A stretch of 64,000 nt of DNA from an uncultured Chryseobacterium sp. (GCA_913777465.1 CAJYRQ010000037.1:62001-126000); one strand, 5' to 3'; positions 41,401 to 50,110 are shown, counted from the stretch's first letter. Numbers and translations: made by a program. Notes: generated by a model not told the origin, from the letters alone.

Positions 41401-43441
41401 TATTTACGGGGCCAAGCGGCTTGTACAGATCCTGAAAGGTCTGGGAAAAACCAATCTGTATGCCAATTACATCTACAGCTACGGAAACGAAAGCATGACC
41501 AAGCAGAAACTTTTTTCTTACCTGCTGTCCAAATGCTATCCGTTTGAAAGCGATACCCGGGGATCATTCAATGAAATGGTAAAAAAAGAGAAAATTTCAG
41601 AGCTTCGTCTGATTCAGGCTGCCGTATATGCGCCGCAGTGGCAGAAGCTGATCAGTAATTGCTTAGGCTGGAAAGGTCTGGATTCCGCCATCTGGTGGAT
41701 GCATGCCCATACCAAAACAGGAGCTTATTCGGCGCAGAATTCGGGTCTTGAAAGCGAGGTAGCCAAATATTCCTCCGTAGACATTCAGGAATTTAAAGAC
41801 GGTGCCGTGGATAAAGACTGGTTTACAAAAGCCTATAAAGAACTGGGAAAGACACGCTGGGAAATGCTGTACGATTCCGCGAAATATATCTCCGACGGAA
41901 ACGGCCACCGCAGGGCAAGGCTGTATTCCGATACGCTGACGGGAAATTTAAAGATAAAAGAAGTAATCGCCAAAATAAAGGATAAGCGTGATCAGGACTA
42001 TATCCGGGTCTACGGGCTCATTCCTTTAAGCAGGACGAATCCTGAGAAAGATATACTGAACCGGTATGAATACATCCAGCAGTTCAAAAAAGAGAGCCGG
42101 GAATTCGGCTCGATGAAGCAAGCCAGTGAAGCTCTGGCCATCCGGGTAGCCCTGGAGAATTTAGCCAGAAATGCGGGATATCCGGATCCGATCCGTCTGA
42201 CTTGGGCCATGGAAACCCGGCAGATTCAGAACCTTTTGTCAAAGGCAACCCAGGTTACCATCGATGGTGTTACGGTAGGACTGATTATTGAGGGTGACGG
42301 AAAAGCGGAACTGGTGGTTTTCCGGGACGATAAACAATTAAAAACAATTCCTCCGAAAATTAAAAAGGAGAAAGCAGTCATAGAACTGGCCAGTAGCCGC
42401 AAGATTATGCGTGAACAGTGGAGCCGCTCCAGAAAAGGTCTTGAAGAAGCGATGATCCGCGGAGATGAATTTTTATATCCTGAAATCGAAAACCTGTTCG
42501 ATCATCCGGTTATCGTAAGGCATCTTGAAAAGCTGGTGTTCATTTCAGACACGAATAAACTTGGGTTCTTCCATGATGGCAACCTGGTGGATGCCCAGGG
42601 TGAGATCCATGAGCTGAACGAAAACAGTATCCTGAGAATCGCACACTGTACAGACCTGCATCAGCATGCTGTCTGGAGCGACTTCCAGCATTATTGTTTT
42701 AAAGAAAAACTGGTTCAGCCGTTCAAGCAGATTTTCCGTGAACTCTACGTTCCGACGCCGGACGAATTGCAGGAAAAATCGGTATCCCGCCGTTACGCCG
42801 GACATCAGGTTCATCCGAAACAGGCGTTGGCGCTGCTGAAAACAAGAGGCTGGAAAGTGGACTACGAAGAAGGTTTGCAGAAGGTTTATCACAAAGAAGG
42901 CTTTCAGGTAAAGCTGTATGCAATGGCAGATTGGTTCTCGCCGGCGGATGTTGAAAGCCCAACCCTGGAGACTATCGAATTCCATTCTTTGAAAGACTAT
43001 AAGAATATCCCGTTTGAAGACATTAATCCGCGGTTGTTTTCCGAAGTGATGAGGGACATCGATCTGGTGGTTTCTGTAGCTCACGTAGGCGGGGTAGATC
43101 CTGAAGCAAGCCATTCATCGATGGAAATGCGGGCGGTCCTGATGAAAGAGACGGCGCGGTTATTCAAACTGGAGAATGTAAAGGTCGAAGGGTCGCACGT
43201 ATTGGTAAAGGGACAGATGGCGGAATACAGCGTTCACTTGGGAAGTGCGGTAGTACACCAGGTTCCGGGGAAGTATTTATCGATTCTACCCGTTCATTCA
43301 CAGCACCGGGGAAGACTGTTTCTTCCTTTTGCTGATGACGACCCGAAATCTGCCGAGGTCTTATCCAAAGTCCTGCTATTGGCTAAAGACAACGAAATAC
43401 AGGATCCTACCATCTTATCGCAGATTAAAAGGGAGTTTTAA
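38408..43441 (+). CDS. Giant DUF4132-domain protein
   Basis: 1677 residues, the largest gene in the window. The N-terminal two-thirds looks like helical repeats (HEAT/ARM-like, for example IPLINEMITKGDIEQRTAALDLMLQLRKN near residue 580), with no signal peptide or membrane helix, so it is cytoplasmic. From about 1160 to 1370 sequences such as RWEMLYDSAKYISDGNGHRRARLYS and EALAIRVALENLARNAGYPDP resemble DUF4132 (MolR/YehI-type); the last 130 residues (VVSVAHVGGVDPEASHSSMEMR through LSILPVHSQHRGRLFLPFADDD) resemble the C-terminal domain often attached to it. No catalytic motif was recognised. In E. coli relatives lie near MoxR ATPase and VWA genes; none is here. Confidence 0.8.
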   Translation: MEIREKLKSKKIVDYHKNLKNGLKNQAEKGVLSKLFSRPKLKKEIAEFGLLLLRKKDSYGEITLGSPEAEEIKKHITRNIWEDKDYFDLLVYFFGEHAGLAKYTWNKMPYKMYQTGYERRSFRAPNNERFTLLNQINLIRNLLEPPSLYTYDSGTQYYDLSLEEQIIYDSQLYGNASRFYLWSAAIDTGNEAVYQLIEDIIFNKHPEGKVSSGIIHALLNSEQQRCWELVEKLLLAAQRQEGLRQTILEALDETNTQALQYMLKVIEENKLTRFSSVVRAIGTWTGLGWESEKETVVKNMVSMANRYFRNPDDIPQAVLSKNNNEVYMALWVQGVWDVEQAVPYLHDLIDKGNVEKKCLAVKFAIETGDPYIQMPVFYKAVQQGDPQVLAFAGRGMSDLLAVNAKSKFYIGNPDYPGFFEKLYELTQRIAAKETKFEGTVFSWQNATFRKSDLYASMFYLVGEDSKKLDLVLSYFDQFDLTLREQLTRNILDDFYCYSYSYNFEQKNKKVTPFQKEFAFKIIKDRGESLVASGINVLQQDPLDKDEVMTFSDLFKRKGGTLRQKLIELMIKQEDPVLIPLINEMITKGDIEQRTAALDLMLQLRKNNRMPEQINQWLQHYSEKTKISEREQGLLDQLSPSAERKILSAENGYGFYNPLEVSEYKLPEVEPGSVYAKATENDPYGFTMPLDQIKKQLVELKYLFLSYKEYEYEAENWEGTMTTELIGNNFRQIKRNTDGFTGLQLAENYPLHQVWEQWYKDSGLQPRDLFLLTLTDNCDRKRFRDFLEKYVFYYKDIMPDPTKNTYSWNNPLITILYSLQQKFVFEEKADFLIDACSTLFAHLPEEIINYKSKPNEYYYGRSGNGWQQQHFFTVFLQAMPYQQLNDGQFIKVWNLHRWMQFNGLKENIPHTVPDVSLFAKAYELGLIIKNELYEGVLTADNAIRELTQLPSNHQSKKYYEKFPFLKPVVDEIQEKFLDIELIRGDAVTPVSHFVEKFQSIYGAKRLVQILKGLGKTNLYANYIYSYGNESMTKQKLFSYLLSKCYPFESDTRGSFNEMVKKEKISELRLIQAAVYAPQWQKLISNCLGWKGLDSAIWWMHAHTKTGAYSAQNSGLESEVAKYSSVDIQEFKDGAVDKDWFTKAYKELGKTRWEMLYDSAKYISDGNGHRRARLYSDTLTGNLKIKEVIAKIKDKRDQDYIRVYGLIPLSRTNPEKDILNRYEYIQQFKKESREFGSMKQASEALAIRVALENLARNAGYPDPIRLTWAMETRQIQNLLSKATQVTIDGVTVGLIIEGDGKAELVVFRDDKQLKTIPPKIKKEKAVIELASSRKIMREQWSRSRKGLEEAMIRGDEFLYPEIENLFDHPVIVRHLEKLVFISDTNKLGFFHDGNLVDAQGEIHELNENSILRIAHCTDLHQHAVWSDFQHYCFKEKLVQPFKQIFRELYVPTPDELQEKSVSRRYAGHQVHPKQALALLKTRGWKVDYEEGLQKVYHKEGFQVKLYAMADWFSPADVESPTLETIEFHSLKDYKNIPFEDINPRLFSEVMRDIDLVVSVAHVGGVDPEASHSSMEMRAVLMKETARLFKLENVKVEGSHVLVKGQMAEYSVHLGSAVVHQVPGKYLSILPVHSQHRGRLFLPFADDDPKSAEVLSKVLLLAKDNEIQDPTILSQIKREF

Positions 43442-43468
43442 TGCTGTTGTAACTTATTAAGATTACAG

Positions 43469-43496
43469 AAGGTGCACTTTAGGGTGTACCTTTTTT
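43469..43496 (+). terminator. Terminator of the DUF4132 locus
   Basis: 9-bp stem AAGGTGCAC / GTGTACCTT with a 6-nt loop, then TTTT. Confidence 0.85.
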
Positions 43497-43610
43497 AATT
43501 ATAAACGGCAGTCAGATAAAAAGCAAAAAAACAACCTGCTAAACCGGGGAATGGTCATTTAAGGTAAAGCTTTTACATACCATGGAATATAGAATTAATC
43601 GCGAAAATAT

Positions 43611-43618
43611 TATATTTG
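43611..43618 (+). promoter_or_regulatory. -7 box of the LytTR regulator gene
   Basis: TATATTTG ending 15 bases before ATG 43634. It overlaps an upstream TTG codon, so that start is rejected. Confidence 0.5.
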
Positions 43619-43633
43619 CGAAAATCAATAATC

Positions 43634-44389
43634 ATGTTAACAGCCGTCGTCATCGATGATAATCAGGAAATCATAACTAAAAACTGCAGCCTGATTAAAG
43701 ACCATTGTCCCAATATTACCATAGCCGGTACGGCCGGTTCGGTAGCATCCGGAATTAAAGCCATTGAGCAGGCATCACCGGATTTGGTTTTTCTTGATGT
43801 TAAGATAGCGGATGGAGACGGGTTTCATCTGCTTGAGAAATTAAGGCCATTTACCTTTAAAGTTATATTCGTTACCGGCTGCACGAAATCTGCAATAAAA
43901 GCATTTCGTTTTTCAGCTGTCGATTACCTGTTGAAACCGCTGAATGCAACAGACTTGAAGGAAGCCGTACAAAAAGCGGAACAATCCCTGATTAAAGAAA
44001 AGCCTGATACACGGTTCAAACATTTTTTCACGACTATCGGATGGTCAGAAAACCATCAGAAACTTACGCTGAAGACAACCGATAAAATATATTCTGTTAA
44101 CATCGGGGATATAGTAAACTGCCAGTCCGAAAAGAATTATACGACCTTTTATCTTATTAATTCACAAAAGCTTGTGGTCTCTACCAATTTGAAGGAATAC
44201 GAAAACCTTCTCACGCCGTTCAACTTTTTCAGGACCCACCAATCGCACCTGATCAACATGGCTTATTTTGATTATTATCTCAGAGCAGACGGAGGCAACA
44301 GGGTGGTGATGAAGAACAAGTCTGAAATTCCGCTGTCCGTACGTAAAAAGGAAGAATTTCTACTGCTGCTGGAGAATATGCATCTGTGA
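43634..44389 (+). CDS. LytTR-type response regulator without adjacent kinase
   Basis: 251 residues from ATG 43634. Receiver domain 1-120: acidic pair in VIDDNQEI, phospho-Asp in DLVFLDVKIADGDGF near residue 54, Thr in IFVTGCTKSAIKAF and Lys in SAVDYLLKPL near 104. LytTR DNA-binding domain about 145-250 (GDIVNCQSEKNYTTFYL, FFRTHQSHLINM). Such proteins act with LytS-type membrane kinases, none of which is nearby, so it is an orphan. It could control the following genes, but no site is proven. Confidence 0.93.
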   Translation: MLTAVVIDDNQEIITKNCSLIKDHCPNITIAGTAGSVASGIKAIEQASPDLVFLDVKIADGDGFHLLEKLRPFTFKVIFVTGCTKSAIKAFRFSAVDYLLKPLNATDLKEAVQKAEQSLIKEKPDTRFKHFFTTIGWSENHQKLTLKTTDKIYSVNIGDIVNCQSEKNYTTFYLINSQKLVVSTNLKEYENLLTPFNFFRTHQSHLINMAYFDYYLRADGGNRVVMKNKSEIPLSVRKKEEFLLLLENMHL

Positions 44390-44541
44390 TTTCCGACAAA
44401 TATATGCGGAATTCCGGCGAATTTGTGTCCAATTCTTACAGATATTCATTTATCCGAATTGCTATTTCGCTTTCATTTATTATTGCACCATAAATTTTTT
44501 AATAAAACTTAATAATCATTTAAATTTAAAATAATAAAAGT

Positions 44542-45282
44542 ATGAGAAAACAGTCGTTTTTTTTAGTCCCGGCTCTTTCCCTGATGTTTCTTTTCACCTC
44601 CTGCGCAAAAGAGGAAATAAAAGTAGAAATCGGCAAAGAATTTAAGATAGAGAACAATCCCATCACCATCGTAAAGCTGGAGGAGTCAAAAGTAATCCGT
44701 GCCACTGAGGACAAAGGGATAAAGATGGCGCCAAAAGGCAAAAAATACCTTTATCTGGAAGTTAAAAACCCGAATGAGGAAATGATTTTCCTTAAAGTCT
44801 TCAGCAATGGGCAGGAGATAAAAGCAGCAGATGACCTTTACGGTTACGGTCATGATGTGCTGGATAAAAAATCTGAAGACGCGTATTATCTTGTTGATGA
44901 AAATGCCAAAATCGATAAAATCATAATCACAACGCCTTCGGAAGAGCAGTATACGGTAATGAATCCGGCTGTTTCAAAAAGCAAATCTTCCATTCCTGCA
45001 GAAGTTCAGAGCATCGTTGATTCCTATTCCAAGGATAAAGCCATCGGCCTGCTTGAAGGATTTCAGCCTTACGTGGAAAACGGGAAAAATGTTCATGACA
45101 TCGCAAAACAGGAAGGTCAGTTAACAGCCAGCAACATCATGAGCAACAAAGCTGAGGTAACTGATTTTACGGAAGATGGTAAGAAATATGTTTTCAACAT
45201 TGCCAATGTTCTTGGGGGCAGTGCGAAAGTAACTACCTATTGGAATAACGGTAAAATAACAAGCATTGAAGTCGTGGAATAA
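44542..45282 (+). CDS. Lipoprotein with DUF4352-like segment
   Basis: 246 residues. Signal MRKQSFFLVPALSLMFLFTSC (lipobox FTSC). The first half (KMAPKGKKYLYLEVKNPNEEMIFL) is like the immunoglobulin-type DUF4352 fold in which small lipoproteins stabilise a charged surface. The second half (SKSSIPAEVQSIVDSYSKDKAIGLLEGFQPYVENG) is unrecognised, ending in a beta-rich tail. It follows the LytTR gene by about 150 bases and precedes a small membrane gene. Confidence 0.75.
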   Translation: MRKQSFFLVPALSLMFLFTSCAKEEIKVEIGKEFKIENNPITIVKLEESKVIRATEDKGIKMAPKGKKYLYLEVKNPNEEMIFLKVFSNGQEIKAADDLYGYGHDVLDKKSEDAYYLVDENAKIDKIIITTPSEEQYTVMNPAVSKSKSSIPAEVQSIVDSYSKDKAIGLLEGFQPYVENGKNVHDIAKQEGQLTASNIMSNKAEVTDFTEDGKKYVFNIANVLGGSAKVTTYWNNGKITSIEVVE

Positions 45283-45420
45283 TTTCATTCCGATATTCAG
45301 ATTACATCCGTCCGGGAAAGCAATAACATTAGATCTGTACATCAATTGAAGGGGTAAGATTTAATTTTATTGTTCTAAAACCGGCTCATTTAAATTTTTT
45401 AAATAAATAACTAAATAATA

Positions 45421-45687
45421 ATGGATACTTTAGCAATAATAGGTATGATTATGATGGTTCTTGGATTTGCAAGTGCAGCCTGGGTAGCAATTCTTTATGT
45501 CTTGTCGCTCAGTGCCCTGGCAGGAACCAAAATATCAAAGAAGGTAGGAACAGCCAATGAGAAAACCGATGAATATATTGAAACCGGAAAAGCTGTTTCC
45601 GGCGGCTTGCTGAAAAAACTCATTGTAAGGCTCGTTGTCGGTTGTACAGGATGGCTGATGTTTTATCTGATCACAGGTCATTCTTAA
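45421..45687 (+). CDS. Small membrane protein of unknown function
   Basis: 88 residues with two hydrophobic helices (about 5-30 and 68-86) and a short soluble loop (ISKKVGTANEKTDEYIETGKA) between. No motif is recognised. The gene lies 138 bases after the lipoprotein gene and has a good terminator behind it. Confidence 0.65.
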   Translation: MDTLAIIGMIMMVLGFASAAWVAILYVLSLSALAGTKISKKVGTANEKTDEYIETGKAVSGGLLKKLIVRLVVGCTGWLMFYLITGHS

Positions 45688-45760
45688 TTTCGGTATACAG
45701 CCTGTAAGAAGGGCAATATCCATAAGAATATAACAATAAGCTTATAATACACTTATTAAT

Positions 45761-45795
45761 AAAAGGGGTTGTCTTCAGGGGCAATCTCTTTTTTT
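45761..45795 (+). terminator. Terminator after the small membrane gene
   Basis: About 13-bp stem AAAAGGGGTTGTC / GGCAATCTCTTTT with three G-U pairs, then T7. Confidence 0.75.
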
Positions 45796-45874
45796 AAATA
45801 GAATGGAAAAAGAAGGAGCAGGATCTGTAAAGAACGAAGGCACCAGGCTCGTACTTCAAATCCGGGCATAAAAA

Positions 45875-45895
45875 AAGCATCTTTTCCAGATGCTT
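45875..45895 (-). terminator. Terminator of the DUF3276 gene
   Basis: 8-bp stem AAGCATCT / AGATGCTT with TTTTCC-type loop; a run of six T follows on the minus strand. Confidence 0.85.
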
Positions 45896-45914
45896 GTATT
45901 TTAGAATTATTCTT

Positions 45915-46250
45915 TTAAACTTCGTCGTCAGAATCGATCGTGTAGGATCTGCTCTTGAAGTCTTTGTCATGCTTTTCGGATATTACATCCTCACCCTTCT
46001 CGTTAATGATGAAATCTGTGGATTCATTAAACATCTCCTGAAAACTTTTAAAATCCTCTTTGTAAAGATAAATTTTGTGTTTCTCAAATGTAGCTTCTCC
46101 ATTCTCTCCGAAATTCTTTTTGCTTTCGGTAATCGTAAGATAATAATCTCCTGCTTTCGTCTCGCGCACATCAAAGAAATAAGTTCTTCTCCCTGCTTTT
46201 AACACCTTTGTGAAAATTTCATTTTCATGGCGTTCCTTGTATTCACTCAT
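45915..46250 (-). CDS. PUR-like DUF3276 protein
   Basis: 111 residues beginning MSEYKERHENEIFTKVLKAGRRTYFFDVRETKAGDYYLTI, a full match in style to the DUF3276 family of Bacteroidota, whose members have a PUR-alpha fold and bind single-stranded DNA or RNA. The central FEKHKIYLYKEDFKSFQEMF fits the PUR repeat. The C-terminal tail is acidic. Single gene with its own terminator; the nucleic acid target is not known. Confidence 0.9.
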   Translation of the reverse strand: MSEYKERHENEIFTKVLKAGRRTYFFDVRETKAGDYYLTITESKKNFGENGEATFEKHKIYLYKEDFKSFQEMFNESTDFIINEKGEDVISEKHDKDFKSRSYTIDSDDEV

Positions 46251-46349
46251 TGTTAGATATTTTTTAATCTTGTTAGGAACAAATATAAAAGTTTTCTTTT
46301 AATCACAAAATTTTTTTTATGATTTATTTAACATTTGTGAACGAATAGG

Positions 46350-48011
46350 CTATGCGGTTATGGAATTGTTAATTTCGGTAAGATTAAGAATTTTATCGGC
46401 TCTCTGGGCGCTAGACTCTCTGTGTGTGATGATTATGGAGGTGGCGTTGCGGATTTTACGGTCAATATTTTCAAGAATATTCTGTTCTGTTTCCGTATCG
46501 AGTGCCGAAAGGGAATCATCGAAAATGATAATATTCGGGTCCTTGATCAATGCCCTAGCGATACATATCCTCTGCTTCTGGCCTCCCGAAAGCATGACGC
46601 CACGTTCCCCGACCATGGTATTATACTGCTCTTTGAATCCGGTAATATTTTTATCGACGTCGGCAATTTTAGCATATTCCACTACCTTTTCATGAGAAGG
46701 ATGATCGATGGCAAAGCCGATATTGTTTTCTATAGAGTCGGAAAACAGATAGCTTTCCTGCGGAATATAGCCAATGTAATTCCGGTAGTTTTCCAGGTTA
46801 TGGTCTTTCAGGTTCTTCCCGTCGATCAGGATTTCTCCCTCCGTCGGGTCGATCAGCCGGCAAAGAAGCAACGCAATGGTGGATTTCCCGCTTCCGGTTT
46901 TCCCCATAATGGCCATCGATTCTCCTGCTTTCAGTTTAAAGCTCAGGTTATCCAGTGCTTTGATTCCGGTATTCGGGTAGACGTAAGAGACATTCCTGAA
47001 CTCGATATCTCCTCTGATGCCGTATTTTTCAAAATTGGTATTGACGATCTCCGATTTTTTATCCATAAATTCATTGATCCTCTGCATGGAAGCCTCAGCC
47101 CGCTGGTTCACGGAAGTTACCCAGCCTACCATCGAGAATGGAAAAATCAGCGTGTTGATGTACATGAAGAAGTCGGCAATTTTACCGATGCTCAGTTCCC
47201 CGGCAATGTATTTCTGGCCTCCGACCCAGATGATGGCTACATTCAAAAGACCGATTACGAATAAAATAATCGTAAAAAAGTAGGCTTCCGTTTTTGCTAA
47301 ATCCAGCGCCTTGTTCTGATAATCGGTGACCTTCGTTCCGTAATTTTTCTTAATATAATTTTCTTTGGCAAAAAACTTCACCACCCGGATCCCTGAAAAG
47401 CTGTCCTGGACAAACGTGGAAATTCCCGACTGGCTTTTCTGCATGATCTTCGACTTCTGATTGATGATGGAGCTGACTTTGTAAATGGCAAACGATAAAA
47501 TCGGGAGCGGAAGCAACGTCCAGAGCGTCATCGAAACATCCGTTTTAAGCATATAAATCGCAGTGATCACTACTAAGACGATAAGATTGGCTACATACAT
47601 TACGCCGGGTCCCAGATACATTCTTACGGCCACGACATCTTCACTCAGCCTGTTCATCAGGTCGCCGATGGTCGTCTGCTTATAATCGGTTAACGACAAA
47701 TCCTGGTAATGGTGGTAAATCTTATTTTTCAGTTCGTATTCAATTCTTCTTGAGGCTACAATAATCGTCTGCCTCATCATGAAGGTGAAAAAGCCGGTGA
47801 GCAAAGAGCATCCTACGATAATAGCAACATAGATTAAAACCTGCCGGTTGAAACCCAGGTTCCCGTGTTTCGTAAGCTCATCCACGGATTTCCCCACAAA
47901 CTGTACTTTAAAAATGTTGAAAAAATTGCTGGCAATGATGAATAATACTCCCCAAAACAACAGCAGTTTGTGTTTCCAGAAGTATGGGTTTAATGTTTTT
48001 AGCGCTTTCAT
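46350..48011 (-). CDS. ABC transporter, fused permease and ATPase
   Basis: 553 residues. Six membrane helices in the first 320 residues (type IV exporter fold), then an ATPase: Walker A IMGKTGSGKST near 366, Q-loop YIPQESYLF, signature MLSGGQKQR near 470, Walker B IIIFDDSLSALD, H-loop IITHRES near 528. Half-transporters like this form dimers that export lipids, drugs or peptides; the substrate is unknown. Its end is convergent with the DUF3276 gene region, 100 bases apart. Confidence 0.93.
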   Translation of the reverse strand: MKALKTLNPYFWKHKLLLFWGVLFIIASNFFNIFKVQFVGKSVDELTKHGNLGFNRQVLIYVAIIVGCSLLTGFFTFMMRQTIIVASRRIEYELKNKIYHHYQDLSLTDYKQTTIGDLMNRLSEDVVAVRMYLGPGVMYVANLIVLVVITAIYMLKTDVSMTLWTLLPLPILSFAIYKVSSIINQKSKIMQKSQSGISTFVQDSFSGIRVVKFFAKENYIKKNYGTKVTDYQNKALDLAKTEAYFFTIILFVIGLLNVAIIWVGGQKYIAGELSIGKIADFFMYINTLIFPFSMVGWVTSVNQRAEASMQRINEFMDKKSEIVNTNFEKYGIRGDIEFRNVSYVYPNTGIKALDNLSFKLKAGESMAIMGKTGSGKSTIALLLCRLIDPTEGEILIDGKNLKDHNLENYRNYIGYIPQESYLFSDSIENNIGFAIDHPSHEKVVEYAKIADVDKNITGFKEQYNTMVGERGVMLSGGQKQRICIARALIKDPNIIIFDDSLSALDTETEQNILENIDRKIRNATSIIITHRESSAQRADKILNLTEINNSITA

Positions 48012-48071
48012 AAAGTTTTACAAAATTACGAAAATGTATCCGACTTCGAATTTCATAAATTTTAAATTTTG

Positions 48072-48079
48072 TATCTTTG
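48072..48079 (+). promoter_or_regulatory. -7 box of the nusB operon
   Basis: TATCTTTG 22 bases before the nusB ATG; no good TTG at the normal distance. Confidence 0.55.
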
Positions 48080-48101
48080 CACCCATAAAAAAGCTCTTTG
48101 A

Positions 48102-49007
48102 ATGTTAGGAAGACGACAAATCCGTGAAAAAGTAGTACAGACTGTGTATTCTTATTACCAGAATCCTGTGAAGTTTGATGTGTTAGAGAAAAATATGTTC
48201 GCCGGAATAGAGAAAATCTATCATCTTTATATCTATGAACTGAATTTCCTGGTTTCCCTGAAAGAACTGGCCGAAAACCAGATCGAAATCGGAAAAAACA
48301 AATATCTGAAAACCGATGCTGATATTAATCCTAACCAAAAATTCATCAACAATCAGGTTTTAATTAAATTGGAGGAAAATCCGGAAAGATTATTTTTCAC
48401 AGGACAGCACAAGCAATTGAAATGGGACCTGCATGATGATCTTTTGGTGAAGACGTTCCAGAGAATTACAGCCGGCAAGCGCTATCAGGATTTTATGAAG
48501 GAAGACGGCTATTCTTTTGAAGACGACCAGAAATTTATCGGAAAATTGTTTCTGCGGTATATTGCTGAAAATGATGACTTCCACGATTACCTCGGAGACA
48601 AGGAACTTTCCTGGTATGATGATATCCATATTGCCAATTCCATGGTACAGAAGACCATCGGTTTCCTGAAAGAAGAGGAAGAAAGCCGTACTTTAATTAA
48701 GATGATTAAAGACGATGAAGATAAAACATTTGCCATCAAATTGCTGAGAAACACTTTGGACAGCTGGGAGAACAACGAAAAGAAGTTGGAAGAAAGACTT
48801 GAAAACTGGGATCTGGAAAGGGTTTCTCTTATGGACAAAGTTATTCTGTCGACAGCTATCGCGGAGCTGGACAATTTTCCTTTTACGCCTTCAAGAGTAA
48901 TTATCAACGAATATATTGAAATTGCAAAAGTGTTTGCTACAGACCGTTCCAATATCTTTATCAACGGGATTTTGGATAAGTATTGTAAAGATTTAAATAG
49001 AATATAA
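48102..49007 (+). CDS. nusB: Transcription antitermination protein NusB
   Basis: 301 residues, about twice the E. coli length because of an N-terminal extension of about 160 residues normal for Bacteroidota NusB. The start MLGRRQIREKVVQTVYSYYQ and the C-terminal helical NusB domain (ILSTAIAELDNFPFTPSRVIINEYIEIAKVFATDRSNIFINGILDKY) are clear. With NusE it binds boxA RNA and helps rRNA transcription. First of nusB-DUF1573-yajC, with 10 and 4 nt gaps. Confidence 0.94.
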   Translation: MLGRRQIREKVVQTVYSYYQNPVKFDVLEKNMFAGIEKIYHLYIYELNFLVSLKELAENQIEIGKNKYLKTDADINPNQKFINNQVLIKLEENPERLFFTGQHKQLKWDLHDDLLVKTFQRITAGKRYQDFMKEDGYSFEDDQKFIGKLFLRYIAENDDFHDYLGDKELSWYDDIHIANSMVQKTIGFLKEEEESRTLIKMIKDDEDKTFAIKLLRNTLDSWENNEKKLEERLENWDLERVSLMDKVILSTAIAELDNFPFTPSRVIINEYIEIAKVFATDRSNIFINGILDKYCKDLNRI

Positions 49008-49017
49008 ATATCTTAAT

Positions 49018-49542
49018 ATGAAAAAGACATTATCAATCATCGCTTTGTCTGTCATAGGCTTTGGTATGGTTTCCTGCAAGAATGAAAATAAAGAAACGGC
49101 TACAGGAACAGAAACAGCTGCTACCGCTACAGATTCTGCTGCTACCGCTGCTCCGGCTCCTATGGGAGATTCTGCTGCCGTAGCTCCCGCTTCAGAACAG
49201 ACTGCCGCTACCGCTGCTTCCACACAACCCCTAACCACCATTGCCCTTTCCGAGAGCAATTTCGATTTTGGAAAGATCAAAAAAGGGGATAAGGTTCAGC
49301 ACGTTTATGAAGTGACCAATACGGGAAGCAACCCATTGGTTATTTCCGAAGTAAAACCGGGATGCGGATGTACGGCACCTGATTTTACAAAAGATCCGAT
49401 CATGCCGGGCAAAAAAGGGAAAATCACCCTTCACTTCGATTCTACCAACTTCGACGGAAATGTAAGCAAATATGCTGATGTATTCGCCAATGTAGACAAA
49501 ACGCCGATTAAATTAACGTTCACTGCGAATATTCAACCATAA
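49018..49542 (+). CDS. DUF1573 lipoprotein
   Basis: 174 residues. Lipoprotein signal MKKTLSIIALSVIGFGMVSC, an Ala/Thr-rich spacer (about 25-70), then a DUF1573 domain: FDFGKIKKGDKVQHVYEVTNTGSNPLVI and the core KPGCGCTAPDFTKDPIMPGKKG with two close Cys. The fold is an Ig/ASPM-like beta sandwich seen in Bacteroidota surface proteins. Function is unknown. The gene is next to yajC, and the whole cluster nusB-DUF1573-yajC is common in flavobacteria. Confidence 0.92.
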   Translation: MKKTLSIIALSVIGFGMVSCKNENKETATGTETAATATDSAATAAPAPMGDSAAVAPASEQTAATAASTQPLTTIALSESNFDFGKIKKGDKVQHVYEVTNTGSNPLVISEVKPGCGCTAPDFTKDPIMPGKKGKITLHFDSTNFDGNVSKYADVFANVDKTPIKLTFTANIQP

Positions 49543-49546
49543 GATC

Positions 49547-49921
49547 ATGAATTTACTATCAATCTTTTTACAGGCTCCGGCTCAGGGTGGAAATTCCATG
49601 ATGCTGATCATGATGGGGGTAATGTTCGTCGGGTTTTATTTCCTGATGATCAGGCCGCAGATGAGAAAGCAGAAACAGGAAAAAAACTTCCAGGAAACAC
49701 TTAAGGTAGGAACCCGTGTGGTGCTTACCTCCGGTCTTCACGGAAGAATTGCCCAGGTTCAGGACGATGGTTTTGTGATCGAAACTTTATCTGGCAAACT
49801 GAAATTTGAAAAAGCGGCTGTTTCCAGGGAATTTACGGAAGCCCGTTTCGGTGCTAAAGCTGCTGAAAAAACAGCCGATAAAACAGCTGACAAAAAAGAA
49901 ATCGATCTGGAGAAAAAATAA
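49547..49921 (+). CDS. yajC: Preprotein translocase accessory protein YajC
   Basis: 124 residues. One membrane helix (about 17-36, MMLIMMGVMFVGFYFLMIRPQ) with the family's RPQMRKQKQEK directly behind, followed by the soluble domain VGTRVVLTSGLHGRIAQVQDDGFVIETL and a Lys/Ala-rich tail. YajC associates with SecDF. It follows DUF1573 by 4 nt and is ended by a strong terminator. Confidence 0.95.
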   Translation: MNLLSIFLQAPAQGGNSMMLIMMGVMFVGFYFLMIRPQMRKQKQEKNFQETLKVGTRVVLTSGLHGRIAQVQDDGFVIETLSGKLKFEKAAVSREFTEARFGAKAAEKTADKTADKKEIDLEKK

Positions 49922-49946
49922 TTTTCCAGATTCAAATAATATTTCG

Positions 49947-49987
49947 TTTCGGCGGGGTGGGCAGTGCTTATCCCGCCGAAATTTTTT
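49947..49987 (+). terminator. Terminator of nusB-DUF1573-yajC
   Basis: 10-bp perfect stem TTTCGGCGGG / CCCGCCGAAA, then TTTTTT. Confidence 0.9.
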
Positions 49988-50110
49988 AGTATATATGATG
50001 TATTTAATATTTGAGAACCTTACTTTTCCGAACGAATCAATTTGTGTTCGTAACAGTGCGGTATATAATGCAATCGTATAAGTTTTTATTGATCAATTAC
50101 CCGGAATTTA

